Source of the DNA: Mycolicibacterium iranicum
GTDB lineage: Bacteria > Actinomycetota > Actinomycetes > Mycobacteriales > Mycobacteriaceae
DNA length: 64,000 nt
Assembly (NCBI RefSeq): GCF_014190915.1
Contig: NZ_JACHVU010000002.1
Location: 558,001-622,000 of the forward strand
Direction of reading: 5' to 3'
Part shown: positions 55,871 to 64,000 of the stretch, piece by piece
Position numbering within the stretch: the stretch's first letter is position 1
How the letters are laid out: the number at the start of each line of letters is the position of its first letter
Translations under genes and position numbers: made by a program
Notes under the pieces: generated by a model
Told to the model about the DNA's origin: nothing
Databases searched by the model: none
The model's input: the letters and a program-made list of their open reading frames with translations, nothing else

Positions 55871-55912
55871 TTGGAGCATTCTGCGAGCTCACCTAGTATG
55901 TAGGGGTTGCCT
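55871..55912 (+). promoter_or_regulatory. rplN (spc) operon promoter
   Basis: TTGGAG (55871-55876), 17-base spacer, TAGTAT (55894-55899), four bases, then GGGTTGCCT (55904-55912). The arrangement mirrors the S10 promoter. A leader of about 140 nt with stretch CCTCGG...TTCGGTG follows to rplN; no gene in 55844-56046. Confidence 0.75.
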
Positions 55913-56046
55913 AGGGCAGACCTCGGTTCTCTCGTGCGAAACGCAAGTTCGGTGAGAAAACCCCGCGTGCTCTTTAGGTGACAAAGACCGCGCACGTCAG
56001 GGTCGGTAATCCTGCGTGCACACAATAACCAGGTCGAGGAGATCGA

Positions 56047-56415
56047 GTGATTCAGCAGGAATCGCGGCTCAAGGTCGCCGACAACACGGGTGCCAAGGAG
56101 ATCCTCTGCATCCGCGTGCTCGGCGGCTCGTCGCGGCGCTACGCCGGCATCGGTGATGTCATCGTGGCGACGGTCAAGGACGCCATCCCCGGCGGCAACG
56201 TCAAGCGCGGCGACGTCGTCAAGGCCGTCGTCGTGCGCACCGTCAAGGAGCGCCGCCGCGCCGACGGCAGCTACATCAAGTTCGACGAGAACGCCGCCGT
56301 CATCATCAAGAACGACAACGACCCGCGCGGTACCCGCATCTTCGGGCCGGTCGGTCGCGAACTGCGCGAGAAGCGCTTCATGAAGATCGTCTCGCTCGCC
56401 CCGGAGGTGTTGTAG
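56047..56415 (+). CDS. rplN: 50S ribosomal protein L14
   Basis: 122 aa ([27 protein letters not shown]...). GTG start, ribosome site GAGGAGA. First gene of the spc-type operon; next gene starts immediately after its stop. Confidence 0.98.
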   Translation: MIQQESRLKVADNTGAKEILCIRVLGGSSRRYAGIGDVIVATVKDAIPGGNVKRGDVVKAVVVRTVKERRRADGSYIKFDENAAVIIKNDNDPRGTRIFGPVGRELREKRFMKIVSLAPEVL

Positions 56416-56733
56416 ATGAAGGTCCGTAAGGGCGACACCGTGCTCGTCATCTCGGGCAAGGACAAGGGCGCCAAGGGCAAGGTCCTGGTGGCCTACCCCG
56501 AGCGCAACAAGATCCTGGTCGAGGGCGTCAACCGGATCAAGAAGCACACCCCCGAGTCGCGCACCGAGCGTGGCGCGTCCTCGGGCGGCATCGTCACGCA
56601 GGAAGCGCCGATCCCGGTGTCCAACGTGATGCTGCTCGACTCCGACGGAAAGCCGACCCGCGTCAGCTTCCGCGTCGACGACGAGACCGGTAAGAGGGTC
56701 CGCATCGCCAAGACCAACGGCAAGGACGTCTGA
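56416..56733 (+). CDS. rplX: 50S ribosomal protein L24
   Basis: 105 aa; KOW motif [38 protein letters not shown]. No spacing from rplN; six bases to rplE. Confidence 0.98.
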   Translation: MKVRKGDTVLVISGKDKGAKGKVLVAYPERNKILVEGVNRIKKHTPESRTERGASSGGIVTQEAPIPVSNVMLLDSDGKPTRVSFRVDDETGKRVRIAKTNGKDV

Positions 56734-56738
56734 CTGAA

Positions 56739-57311
56739 ATGACCACCGTGGAAAACACCGAGAAGACCCTTCCTCGCCTCAAGCAGCGCTACCGCGAAGA
56801 GATCCGCGACGCCCTGCTCAAAGAGTTCGGCTATGCGAACGTGATGCAGATCCCCGGCGTCACCAAGGTCGTCGTCAACATGGGCGTCGGTGACGCCGCC
56901 CGCGACGCCAAGCTGATCAACGGCGCGGTCAACGACCTCGCGCTGATCACCGGCCAGAAGCCCGAGATCCGCCGGGCCCGCAAGTCCATCGCCCAGTTCA
57001 AGCTGCGCGAAGGCATGCCGATCGGCGCGCGCGTCACGCTGCGCGGCGACCGCATGTGGGAGTTCCTGGATCGGCTGATCTCGATCTCCCTGCCCCGTAT
57101 CCGCGACTTCCGTGGCCTGAGCCCCAAGCAGTTCGACGGCACGGGCAACTACACCTTCGGGCTGACCGAGCAGTCGGTGTTCCACGAGATCGACGTGGAC
57201 AGCATCGACCGCCCGCGCGGCATGGACATCACCGTCGTCACCTCGGCGACGAACGACGACGAGGGGCGTGCGCTGCTGCGGGCGCTCGGCTTCCCGTTCA
57301 AGGAGAACTGA
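56739..57311 (+). CDS. rplE: 50S ribosomal protein L5
   Basis: 190 aa; 5S rRNA binding protein, conserved [22 protein letters not shown] and [21 protein letters not shown], ending FPFKEN. Ribosome site is poor, so translation is probably coupled to rplX. Confidence 0.98.
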   Translation: MTTVENTEKTLPRLKQRYREEIRDALLKEFGYANVMQIPGVTKVVVNMGVGDAARDAKLINGAVNDLALITGQKPEIRRARKSIAQFKLREGMPIGARVTLRGDRMWEFLDRLISISLPRIRDFRGLSPKQFDGTGNYTFGLTEQSVFHEIDVDSIDRPRGMDITVVTSATNDDEGRALLRALGFPFKEN

Positions 57312-57315
57312 GCAG

Positions 57316-57501
57316 ATGGCAAAGAAGGCTCTGGTCAACAAGGCCAACAAGAAGCCCAAGTTCAAGGTGCGGGGTTACACCCGCTGCAACAGGTGCGGCC
57401 GTCCGCACGCGGTGTTCCGCAAGTTCGGCCTGTGCCGCATCTGCCTTCGCGAGATGGCACACGCCGGCGAACTGCCCGGTGTGCAGAAGTCCAGCTGGTA
57501 A
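57316..57501 (+). CDS. rpsN: 30S ribosomal protein S14 type Z (zinc form)
   Basis: 61 aa with zinc ribbon CNRCGRPH...[10 protein letters not shown], the zinc-containing (C+) housekeeping form; a zinc-independent paralogue, if any, would lie elsewhere. Starts 4 bases after rplE. Confidence 0.97.
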   Translation: MAKKALVNKANKKPKFKVRGYTRCNRCGRPHAVFRKFGLCRICLREMAHAGELPGVQKSSW

Positions 57502-57592
57502 GCCAGCCAACCACTACTAAAACAGTTGCGGCAGGCCCTGGCCCGGAGTGTTCGGGAATGGGAACCGCCGCGAGAAAGGTGAACCGGCTGTC

Positions 57593-57991
57593 ATGACCAT
57601 GACGGATCCGATCGCAGACTTCTTGACACGTCTGCGCAACGCCAACTCGGCGTACCACGACGAAGTGACCTTGCCGCACAGCAAGATCAAGGCGAACATC
57701 GCCGAAATCCTGAAGTCCGAGGGTTACATCTCCGACTACCGCACCGAGGACGCCCGCGTGGGCAAGTCCCTGGTGGTGCAGCTCAAGTACGGCCCCAGCC
57801 GCGAGCGGAGCATCGCCGGCCTGCGCCGCGTGAGCAAGCCCGGTCTGCGGGTGTACGCCAAGTCCACCAACCTGCCCCGCGTTCTCGGTGGGCTCGGTGT
57901 GGCCATCATTTCCACGTCGTCCGGATTGCGGACCGACCGTCAGGCGTCCCGTGAGGGCGTCGGCGGCGAAGTCCTCGCATACGTGTGGTGA
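57593..57991 (+). CDS. rpsH: 30S ribosomal protein S8
   Basis: 132 aa from ATG 57593 ([24 protein letters not shown]). Ends [26 protein letters not shown]. The 91-base gap after rpsN holds a GAGAAAGGTG ribosome site and no other feature. S8 represses the spc operon in E. coli; not established here. Confidence 0.98.
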   Translation: MTMTDPIADFLTRLRNANSAYHDEVTLPHSKIKANIAEILKSEGYISDYRTEDARVGKSLVVQLKYGPSRERSIAGLRRVSKPGLRVYAKSTNLPRVLGGLGVAIISTSSGLRTDRQASREGVGGEVLAYVW

Positions 57992-58006
57992 GGGAGGGCT
58001 AGACAA

Positions 58007-58546
58007 ATGTCTCGTATTGGAAAGCAGCCGGTCCCGGTTCCCGCCGGGGTCGACGTGACGATCGACGGACAGAACGTGTCCGTCAAGGGGCCCAAGGGCA
58101 CCCTGACCGTGGACGTGGCCGAGCCCATCGAGGTCTCGCGTGACGACGAGGGCGCCATCGTGGTGAGCCGCCCGAACGACGAGCGGCGCAACCGTTCGCT
58201 GCACGGGCTGTCCCGCACGCTGATCGCCAACCTGGTGGAAGGCGTGACGCAGGGCTACACCACCAAGATGGAGATCTTCGGCGTCGGTTACCGCGTCGTG
58301 GCCAAGGGCACGAACCTCGAGTTCGCGCTCGGATACAGCCACCCGGTGCTGATCACCGCTCCCGAAGGCGTGACCTTCGCAGTGGAGACGCCCACGAAGT
58401 TCTCGATCTCGGGCATCGACAAGCAGGCCGTCGGCCAGATCGCGGCGAACATCCGCCGTCTCCGTAAGAGCGATCCCTATAAGGGCAAGGGAATCCGCTA
58501 CGAAGGCGAGCAGATCCGCCGCAAGGTCGGAAAGACAGGTAAGTAG
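58007..58546 (+). CDS. rplF: 50S ribosomal protein L6
   Basis: 179 aa ([24 protein letters not shown]...), two L6 domains, ending [21 protein letters not shown]. Ribosome site GAGGGAGGG 9 nt before the ATG. Confidence 0.98.
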   Translation: MSRIGKQPVPVPAGVDVTIDGQNVSVKGPKGTLTVDVAEPIEVSRDDEGAIVVSRPNDERRNRSLHGLSRTLIANLVEGVTQGYTTKMEIFGVGYRVVAKGTNLEFALGYSHPVLITAPEGVTFAVETPTKFSISGIDKQAVGQIAANIRRLRKSDPYKGKGIRYEGEQIRRKVGKTGK

Positions 58547-58549
58547 TAG

Positions 58550-58960
58550 ATGGCTACCAAGACCAAGACAGAGGCCGCCGGCCACACGCCGGTCGGTAAG
58601 AACATCTCCGAGACGCGCCGCAACTCGCGGCTGCGCCGGCACGCCCGCCTGCGCAAGAAGGTCTCCGGCACCGCAGACCGTCCGCGCCTGGTGGTCAACC
58701 GGTCGGCTCGGCACATCCACGTGCAGCTGGTCGACGACCTCGAAGGCGTCACGCTGGCCGCGGCGTCCTCGATCGAGGCCGACGTGCGTGCCACCGAAGG
58801 CGACAAGAAGGCCGCCAGCAGCCGGGTCGGTCAGCTGATCGCCGAGCGCGCCAAGGCCGCAGGCATCGAAGAGGTCGTGTTCGACCGCGGTGGGTACACC
58901 TACGGCGGACGCATCGCGGCCCTGGCCGACGCCGCTCGCGAAGGCGGGTTGAAGTTCTAG
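58550..58960 (+). CDS. rplR: 50S ribosomal protein L18
   Basis: 136 aa; 5S rRNA binding, core [34 protein letters not shown] and [25 protein letters not shown]. The N-terminal Lys/Thr extension ([11 protein letters not shown]) is actinobacterial. Confidence 0.98.
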   Translation: MATKTKTEAAGHTPVGKNISETRRNSRLRRHARLRKKVSGTADRPRLVVNRSARHIHVQLVDDLEGVTLAAASSIEADVRATEGDKKAASSRVGQLIAERAKAAGIEEVVFDRGGYTYGGRIAALADAAREGGLKF

Positions 58961-58992
58961 ATGACTGATCTCACTAACTCCGAGAGGACTGC

Positions 58993-59667
58993 ATGATGGC
59001 CGACCAGGCTGGCGCCGGTTCGGCGCAGGACAATCGCGGTGGTGGCCGCGACGACCGCGGTGGCCGAGGTCGCCGCGACGATCGCGGTGGCCGCGGCGGA
59101 CGCGATGACCGGGAGAAGAGCAACTACCTGGAGCGCGTGGTCGCGATCAACCGTGTCTCCAAGGTGGTCAAGGGTGGTCGGCGCTTCAGCTTCACCGCGC
59201 TCGTGATCGTCGGCGACGGCAACGGCATGGTCGGTGTCGGCTACGGCAAGGCCAAAGAGGTTCCCGCCGCCATCGCCAAGGGTGTCGAGGAAGCTCGCAA
59301 GAACTTCTTCCGCGTGCCGCTCATCGGCGGCACCGTGACCCACCCGGTTCAGGGTGAGGCCGCTGCGGGCGTCGTCATGCTGCGTCCGGCCAGCCCCGGT
59401 ACCGGTGTCATCGCCGGTGGCGCGTGCCGCGCGGTGCTGGAATGCGCCGGCGTGCACGACGTCCTGGCCAAGTCGCTGGGCAGCGACAACGCGATCAACG
59501 TGGTGCACGCCACCGTTGCCGCGCTGAAGCTGCTGCAGCGTCCCGAAGAGGTCGCGGCCCGCCGCGGCCTGCCGATCGAGGATGTAGCGCCTGCGGGCAT
59601 GCTCAGGGCTCGCCGCGAGGCCGACGCCCTGGCCGCCAGCGCAGCGCGTGGTGAAGGAACGGCGTAA
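58993..59667 (+). CDS. rpsE: 30S ribosomal protein S5 with Arg-Gly-Asp-rich N-terminus
   Basis: 224 aa; conserved core from [23 protein letters not shown]. The first ~45 residues are a disordered run of [10 protein letters not shown] repeats longer than in many species. ATGATG at 58993 and 58996 gives two start options; the second is closer to the M. tuberculosis start. GAGAGG at 58981-58986 supports both. Confidence 0.97.
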   Translation: MMADQAGAGSAQDNRGGGRDDRGGRGRRDDRGGRGGRDDREKSNYLERVVAINRVSKVVKGGRRFSFTALVIVGDGNGMVGVGYGKAKEVPAAIAKGVEEARKNFFRVPLIGGTVTHPVQGEAAAGVVMLRPASPGTGVIAGGACRAVLECAGVHDVLAKSLGSDNAINVVHATVAALKLLQRPEEVAARRGLPIEDVAPAGMLRARREADALAASAARGEGTA

Positions 59668-59669
59668 CC

Positions 59670-59849
59670 ATGGCAGAGCTCAAGATCACCCAGGTGCGCA
59701 GCACCATCGGTGCGCGCTGGAAGCAGCGCGAATCGCTGCGGACCCTCGGGCTGCGCAAGATCCGCCAGTCGGTGGTCCGCGAGGACAACCCGCAGACGCG
59801 CGGTCTGATCAAGACCGTGCACCATCTCGTCACGGTCGAGGAGGTATAA
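59670..59849 (+). CDS. rpmD: 50S ribosomal protein L30
   Basis: 59 aa: [20 protein letters not shown]...[33 protein letters not shown]. Complete, 2 bases after rpsE and 4 before rplO; a small gene easily missed. Confidence 0.97.
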   Translation: MAELKITQVRSTIGARWKQRESLRTLGLRKIRQSVVREDNPQTRGLIKTVHHLVTVEEV

Positions 59850-59853
59850 GACC

Positions 59854-60297
59854 ATGGCTCCGATCAAGCTTCACGATCTGCGGCCCGCCCCCGGAGAGAA
59901 GACCAAGAAGACCCGCGTGGGTCGTGGTGAAGGCTCCAAGGGCAAGACCGCCGGTCGCGGTACCAAGGGCACCAAGGCCCGCAAGAACGTCCCGGCGACG
60001 TTCGAGGGTGGCCAGATGCCGATCCACATGCGGCTCCCGAAGCTCAAGGGCTTCCGTAACCGCTTCCGCACCGAGTACGGCGTGGTCAACCTCGGCGACA
60101 TCACCAGGGCGTTCCCCGAGGGCGGCACCATCGGTGTGGACGAGCTGGTGGCCAAGGGCCTGGTCCGCAAGAACGTTCTCGTCAAGGTTCTCGGCGACGG
60201 GAAGCTGGGCGCGAAGGTCGATGTGACCGCTCACAAGTTCAGCGGCAGCGCCCGCGAGGCGATCACCGCCGCAGGCGGCACCGCCACCGAACTCTGA
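59854..60297 (+). CDS. rplO: 50S ribosomal protein L15
   Basis: 147 aa; Gly/Lys-rich start ([37 protein letters not shown]) and C-terminal [19 protein letters not shown]. Ribosome site GAGGTATAAG. Last gene of the spc unit; secY does not follow, sppA does, as in M. tuberculosis. Confidence 0.98.
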   Translation: MAPIKLHDLRPAPGEKTKKTRVGRGEGSKGKTAGRGTKGTKARKNVPATFEGGQMPIHMRLPKLKGFRNRFRTEYGVVNLGDITRAFPEGGTIGVDELVAKGLVRKNVLVKVLGDGKLGAKVDVTAHKFSGSAREAITAAGGTATEL

Positions 60298-60310
60298 CAC
60301 GACTGTCGGA

Positions 60311-60340
60311 CAAGAACCCCCGCCACGGCGGGGGTTCTTG
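60311..60340 (+). terminator. Terminator after rplO
   Basis: CAAGAACCCCCGCC (60311-60324) and GGCGGGGGTTCTTG (60327-60340) form a perfect 14-bp stem. Few T residues follow (CGTTCG), so it is a strong hairpin with a weak tail. Confidence 0.75.
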
Positions 60341-60387
60341 CGTTCGCGGGCCGCTCCGCCGTAACGGCGTGAATACCGAGGACGATC

Positions 60388-60393
60388 TAGAAT
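60388..60393 (+). promoter_or_regulatory. -10 box of the DUF732 gene
   Basis: TAGAAT lies 28 nt before ATG 60422, leaving a short leader that carries AGGAG (60411-60415). ATG 60398 falls too near the -10 box to be the start. Confidence 0.5.
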
Positions 60394-60421
60394 TCGCATG
60401 CCGACCCCCGAGGAGCACCCC

Positions 60422-60766
60422 ATGATCCGCCACCGTCGCACCGTCGCCGCCGCGATGGCGACCGCCGGTCTCGCCCTGTTCGCGGGCGGCGCCGTCGCGC
60501 ATGCCGAGACTCCCGACGAGAAGTTCGCCACCGCTGTCACCGCGATGGGGATCCCGATCGGGCCGAACGAAGATCTGCCGCTTCTGGGCCAGCGGGTCTG
60601 CGGCATGCTCGACACCGGCCTGACCGGCAACCCGAACCCGGTTCCGGCCGTGCGTGGCGTGGTGAGCACGCTGGCCGGCAACATGACCCGCGAACAGGCC
60701 GTCGGCCTCATGCGCGCGTCCGTCGCCGTCTACTGCCCCCAGTGGGGCCGCTATATGGGTCGCTGA
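60422..60766 (+). CDS. Secreted DUF732 protein
   Basis: Exported protein of 114 aa. Signal peptide MIRHRRTVAAAMATAGLALFAGGAVAHA, then the DUF732 core: FATAVTAMGIPIGPNEDLPLLGQRVCGML and a terminal VYCPQWGRYMG, with the paired cysteines of the family. AGGAG at 60411-60415 decides ATG 60422. Function unknown. Separate unit between rplO and sppA. Confidence 0.85.
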   Translation: MIRHRRTVAAAMATAGLALFAGGAVAHAETPDEKFATAVTAMGIPIGPNEDLPLLGQRVCGMLDTGLTGNPNPVPAVRGVVSTLAGNMTREQAVGLMRASVAVYCPQWGRYMGR

Positions 60767-60798
60767 CGCACGAAGCGTCCGGGGTCGAACCCCGTCGG

Positions 60799-60804
60799 TA
60801 GGCT
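60799..60804 (+). promoter_or_regulatory. -10 box for leaderless sppA
   Basis: TAGGCT ends 7 nt before ATG 60812 with no ribosome site in between. Confidence 0.55.
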
Positions 60805-60811
60805 TTAACTC

Positions 60812-62587
60812 ATGTTCTCGCTGCTGTCCGGCGTCCCCGGGTTCGACGAAGTCCGTCAGTTCGCCCGCAAGGTCGACACCGCCCGCCATCAGGGGGTGCC
60901 CGACGGGTGCATCCTCGAACTCGACCTGCAGAGCGCGCCCCCGGAGTCCGCGGGTTTCGACCCGATGGCTTTCATCAACGGTGCCGGACGCCCGCTGCTG
61001 CTGCGCGAGGCGGTGGCGGCGCTGCACCGCGCCGCCGAGGACCCCCGGGTGGCAGGCCTGATCGCAAGGGTCCAGATCGACGCCGCGCCGCCGGGACCCG
61101 TCCAGGAGTTGCGGGAGGCGATCGTGGCGTTCACCGCCGAGAAGCCGTCGCTGGCGTGGGCGGAGACCTACCCCGGCACGCTGTCCTACTACCTCGCGTC
61201 GGCCTTCGGCGAGGTCTGGATGCAGCCGTCGGGCACCGTCGGGCTGGTCGGCTTCGCCACCAGCGCGCTGTTCCTGCGCGACGCCCTGCACAAACTGGGC
61301 GTCGAGGCGCAGTTCGTCGCCAAGGGTGAATACAAGTCGGCGGCAAACCTTTTCACCCAGGACAGCTACACCGAGGCGCACCGGGAAGCCGACACGGCAC
61401 TCGTCAACGGTCTGCGGACTCAGGTGTGGGCGGGGGTGGCGGCTTCGCGCGGCATCGAGGTCGCGGCGCTGGACGCACTGGCCGACCGGGCCCCGCTCCT
61501 GCGTGACGACGCGGTGACCGCGGGGCTCGTCGACCGCATCGGCTTCCGGGACGAGGCCTACGCGCGCATCGCCGAAAAGGCCGGCGCGGAGGGCATCTCG
61601 CCCGAGACCGGCGACGCCGACGGTGACGACGCCCCGCCGCGGCTGTACCTGACGCGGTACGCCCGCGCGAAGAAGGCGACCATGCCGGGCATCAACAACC
61701 GTCCACGCATCGCCGTCGTCACCGTGGCCGGCCCGATCGTCAGCGGCCGGGGCGGACGGCAGATGTCCCCGATGGGCACGTCGAGCTCCGGCGGCGACAC
61801 CGTCGCCGCCGCGCTGCGGGAGGCCGCGGCCGACGACGACATCGCCGCGATCGTGCTGCGGGTCGACAGCCCCGGCGGGTCGGTCACCGGCTCGGAGACC
61901 ATCTGGCGCGAGGTCGTCCGCACCCGCGAGCGGGGCAAGCCCGTCGTCGCATCGATGGGCGCGGTGGCAGCCTCCGGTGGCTACTACGTGTCGATGGCCG
62001 CCGACGCCATCGTCGCGAACCCGGGAACCATCACCGGCTCCATCGGAGTGGTCACCGGCAAGCTGGTCGCGCGTGACCTCAAGGATCGCCTAGGTGTCGG
62101 TTCGGATGCGGTGCGCACCAACGCCAACGCCGACGCGTGGTCGATCAACGCGCCGTTCACCGAGGAACAACACGCGCACGTGGTCGCCGAGGCGGACCTG
62201 TTCTACACCGACTTCGTCGAACGAGTGGCCCAGGGCCGCAACATGAGCGCCGACGCTGTCGAGCAGGTGGCCAGGGGTCGCGTCTGGACCGGCGCCGATG
62301 CTCTTGAGCGTGGACTGGTCGACGAGCTCGGCGGGCTGCGCACCGCGGTGCGCCGCGCGAAAGCCCTCGCCGGGATCGACGAGGACGCCAAGGTCGAGCT
62401 GCACAGTCTGCCGGGTTCGTCGTTGCGGGATGTGTTGCGCTCCAAGCCGTCTTCTCAGCCGGCCGCGGCATCGCTTCCCGACCTGTTCGGCGCGTTGGCG
62501 ATTCGCTCGCTCCACAGCGTGGTCGACCAGACGCAGAAATCGATCAGCGGCGTGAATGTGCTGTGGCTGGGGGAGAGCCGCTACTGA
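60812..62587 (+). CDS. sppA: Signal peptide peptidase SppA (67-kDa type)
   Basis: Membrane-associated serine protease of 591 aa that degrades cleaved signal peptides; orthologue of Rv0724. Tandem S49 domains: the N-terminal half holds the general-base Lys (VAKGEYKSAANLFTQ) and the C-terminal half the nucleophile Ser (MGAVAASGGYYVSMAADAI). Other motifs: VDSPGGSVTGSETI and TGSIGVVTGKL. No strong N-terminal transmembrane helix is visible, which is known for the mycobacterial form. A 14-residue acidic linker (GDADGDD) joins the halves. Confidence 0.92.
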   Translation: MFSLLSGVPGFDEVRQFARKVDTARHQGVPDGCILELDLQSAPPESAGFDPMAFINGAGRPLLLREAVAALHRAAEDPRVAGLIARVQIDAAPPGPVQELREAIVAFTAEKPSLAWAETYPGTLSYYLASAFGEVWMQPSGTVGLVGFATSALFLRDALHKLGVEAQFVAKGEYKSAANLFTQDSYTEAHREADTALVNGLRTQVWAGVAASRGIEVAALDALADRAPLLRDDAVTAGLVDRIGFRDEAYARIAEKAGAEGISPETGDADGDDAPPRLYLTRYARAKKATMPGINNRPRIAVVTVAGPIVSGRGGRQMSPMGTSSSGGDTVAAALREAAADDDIAAIVLRVDSPGGSVTGSETIWREVVRTRERGKPVVASMGAVAASGGYYVSMAADAIVANPGTITGSIGVVTGKLVARDLKDRLGVGSDAVRTNANADAWSINAPFTEEQHAHVVAEADLFYTDFVERVAQGRNMSADAVEQVARGRVWTGADALERGLVDELGGLRTAVRRAKALAGIDEDAKVELHSLPGSSLRDVLRSKPSSQPAAASLPDLFGALAIRSLHSVVDQTQKSISGVNVLWLGESRY

Positions 62588-62642
62588 CGCGGACATCCTT
62601 GCGAGGGGCCGACGTGTCGGACCCTGCTGCCAGAATGGCGGC

Positions 62643-63887
62643 ATGTCCTCGACCGCAACACCTTTGGCCGCTCGCCCGGCCGAGCGGTTGGAGGTGCTGT
62701 TCGAGGAGATCGCGGAGATCACCGGCCAGCGCAACGCGATCGATGCCCGGCTCGTCGAGATCGTGGCCGAAATCGAGCGTGACCAGCTCTGCGGGATGAC
62801 CGGTGCGCGTTCGGTCGAAGCGCTGGTGGCCTGGAAGGCGGGCACCACGCCGCGCAACGCGCAGACCGTCGTCGCGGTCGCCCGCCGTCTGGAGGAGTTC
62901 CCTCGCTGCGCCGAGGTGATGCGGGAGGGTCGCCTGTCGTTGGATCAGGTCGGGGTCATCGCCGAGCGGGCCGCCGACGGGTCCGACGCGCACTACGCCC
63001 AGTTCGCGGCGAGCGCGACGGTCAGCCAGTTGCGGACTGCGGTGAAGCTCGAACCCCGACCCAACCCCGATCCGCGGCCTGAACGGAAGCGGTCGTTGTC
63101 GAAGACCGGTGATGAGGAGTCCACGACGTGGCGGATCACGCTGCCCCACGACGAGGCTGCGGTGTTCCATGCTGCGCTGCAGTCCCATCACGACGCGCTG
63201 GTCGCACGATGGAAGGCCGAGCACGCCGACTGCCCCGGTAACGCCGGTGAGGAGGTGCCGCCGTTCCCGACCGCGGTCGACGGGTTCCTGAGCTTGGTCA
63301 CTGCCGGGTGGGATGCCGAGGTGGCGCGGCGGCCGCACGGGCAGCGCACCACGGTGGTCGTGCATGTCGATGTCGAGAAGAAGGTCGCCGCTTATCATCT
63401 GGGGCCGCTGCTCTCTGACGCCGAGCGCCAACTGCAGCTCTGCGATGCCACGTGTGAGGTCTGGTTCGAACGCCGCGGCGAGGTGATCGGGTCAGGCCGG
63501 GAAACCCGCACGATCAGTCGTAGGCTGCGGCGCGCGCTGGAGCATCGTGATCGCTGCTGTGTGGTGCCCGGCTGCGGGGCCACCCGCGGACTCCACGCCC
63601 ACCACATCCGGCACTGGGAGGACGGCGGACCCACCGAACTGTGGAACCTGGTGCTGGTCTGCCCCTACCACCACCGGCTCCACCACCGCGGCGGCATCAC
63701 GATCGCCGGAACCGCCCACGATCTCCGGGTCACCGACAGCGACGACGACCCTTTACCGCCAGGCCCGCTGGCCCGGCCACCCACCACAGCCCCACCCGCG
63801 GTGGCACCCTGCCCCGGGCCGACCGGTGAGCGGGCCGACTGGTGGTGGTACGAGCCGTTCCGACCACCGCCGCCGAACGGGAACTAG
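62643..63887 (+). CDS. DUF222 protein with HNH nuclease domain (13E12 family)
   Basis: Protein of 414 aa of the mycobacterial 13E12 repeat family. The N-terminal DUF222 region spans about 20-290 (ERLEVLFEEIAEITGQRNAIDARLVEIVAEIERDQ..., ARRLEEFPRCAEVMREGRLSLDQVGVIAERA). The C-terminal HNH motif is complete: CCVVPGCGATRGLHAHHIRHWEDGGPTELWNLVLVCPYHHRLHH, with His-His-Asn-His residues and zinc cysteines. A Pro-rich tail ends at residue 414. These genes occur in many copies in mycobacteria and are suspected mobile or homing-type elements; no flanking repeats are visible here. Its stop shares CTAG with the convergent gene. Confidence 0.88.
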   Translation: MSSTATPLAARPAERLEVLFEEIAEITGQRNAIDARLVEIVAEIERDQLCGMTGARSVEALVAWKAGTTPRNAQTVVAVARRLEEFPRCAEVMREGRLSLDQVGVIAERAADGSDAHYAQFAASATVSQLRTAVKLEPRPNPDPRPERKRSLSKTGDEESTTWRITLPHDEAAVFHAALQSHHDALVARWKAEHADCPGNAGEEVPPFPTAVDGFLSLVTAGWDAEVARRPHGQRTTVVVHVDVEKKVAAYHLGPLLSDAERQLQLCDATCEVWFERRGEVIGSGRETRTISRRLRRALEHRDRCCVVPGCGATRGLHAHHIRHWEDGGPTELWNLVLVCPYHHRLHHRGGITIAGTAHDLRVTDSDDDPLPPGPLARPPTTAPPAVAPCPGPTGERADWWWYEPFRPPPPNGN

Positions 63888-64000
63888 GCGCGGACCTCGT
63901 CGGGTTGCAACCATTCGGTGGGCCGTAACAGGACGACCTCGGGGACGATGCACGCCGTCGACAGCCGGGTGGTCATGCGCACGACCTCCGCGACGTCGCG
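63884..64000 (-). CDS. 3' end of an unidentified reverse-strand gene (cut by window edge)
   Basis: On the reverse strand a frame with strong third-position G/C runs from the right edge to TAG at 63884-63886. It ends ...RMTTRLSTACIVPEVV then LLRPTEWLQPDEVRA. The stop codon overlaps the DUF222 stop within the palindrome CTAG. Too short for a function call. Confidence 0.55.
   Translation of the reverse strand, partial: RDVAEVVRMTTRLSTACIVPEVVLLRPTEWLQPDEVRA

Noticed and set aside
62643..63887. DUF222-HNH gene as an insertion sequence or homing endonuclease element
   Set aside because: No terminal inverted repeats, target-site duplications or interrupted host gene are visible; it is kept as an ordinary CDS.

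Overview
The window is high-GC actinobacterial chromosome, best explained as a rapidly growing mycobacterium (Mycolicibacterium type). The backbone runs in the order known from Mycobacterium tuberculosis: rpoB-rpoC, nfo (DNase IV), fadE8-echA4-paaX-like-echA5, rpsL-rpsG-fusA-tuf, the mycofactocin (mft) cluster, the S10 ribosomal operon, arylsulfatase, the rplN-rplO operon and sppA. Other signs are DUF732, DUF3060, DUF3558 and DUF222/13E12 proteins, a cutinase, GTG/TTG starts, and start codons placed 6-7 nt after a TAnnnT -10 box (leaderless transcripts). The RpoB rifampicin region and RpsL K43/K88 are wild type. The species cannot be fixed from this window.

Layout. 1-2007: end of an unknown gene and a secreted alpha/beta hydrolase with a long acidic linker. 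2286-9783: rpoB and rpoC with a bidirectional terminator. 9864-12125: DUF732 protein, DNase IV, methyltransferase. 12248-16403: acyl-CoA dehydrogenase/enoyl-CoA hydratase operon with a PaaX-type regulator; fadE8 and echA4 are joined by a 35-bp tandem repeat that forms a chain of overlapping mini-ORFs. 16444-19061: DUF3060 and DUF3558 envelope proteins and a TetR. 19375-23696: str operon. 24023-32291: cutinase, SHOCT protein, mycofactocin-type SDR behind a KstR-like palindrome, an arginine/ornithine island (rocD, ddaH, AsnC), a ferredoxin reductase, and an HTH-hydrolase-YqeY operon. 32302-40169: PknH-like lipoprotein, mftR and mftABCDEFG. 40337-47203: two tandem DHA2 transporters, their TetR, a cytochrome P450 and a lipoprotein carboxylesterase. 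47502-60297: S10 and spc ribosomal operons, interrupted by an arylsulfatase and a PPOX-fold protein. 60422-64000: DUF732, SppA, a DUF222-HNH protein and a truncated reverse-strand gene.

How it works together. Most of the window is growth machinery (transcription, translation, protein quality control). The accessory middle is redox and lipid metabolism: MftA is matured by MftB/C/E/D and glycosylated by MftF into mycofactocin, which the SDR at 25773 probably uses and MftG probably reoxidises. Two candidate operators (upstream of the SDR, and between mftR and mftA) suggest that acyl-CoA-sensing TetR regulators control these modules. No CRISPR array, insertion sequence, prophage, tRNA or rRNA gene was seen. 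The most unusual items are the mini-ORF repeat at 13894-13963, the uncharacterised GTGA-coupled HTH/hydrolase/YqeY operon at 30644-32291, the lipoprotein gene following mftR, and the twin promoters of the two ribosomal-protein operons.
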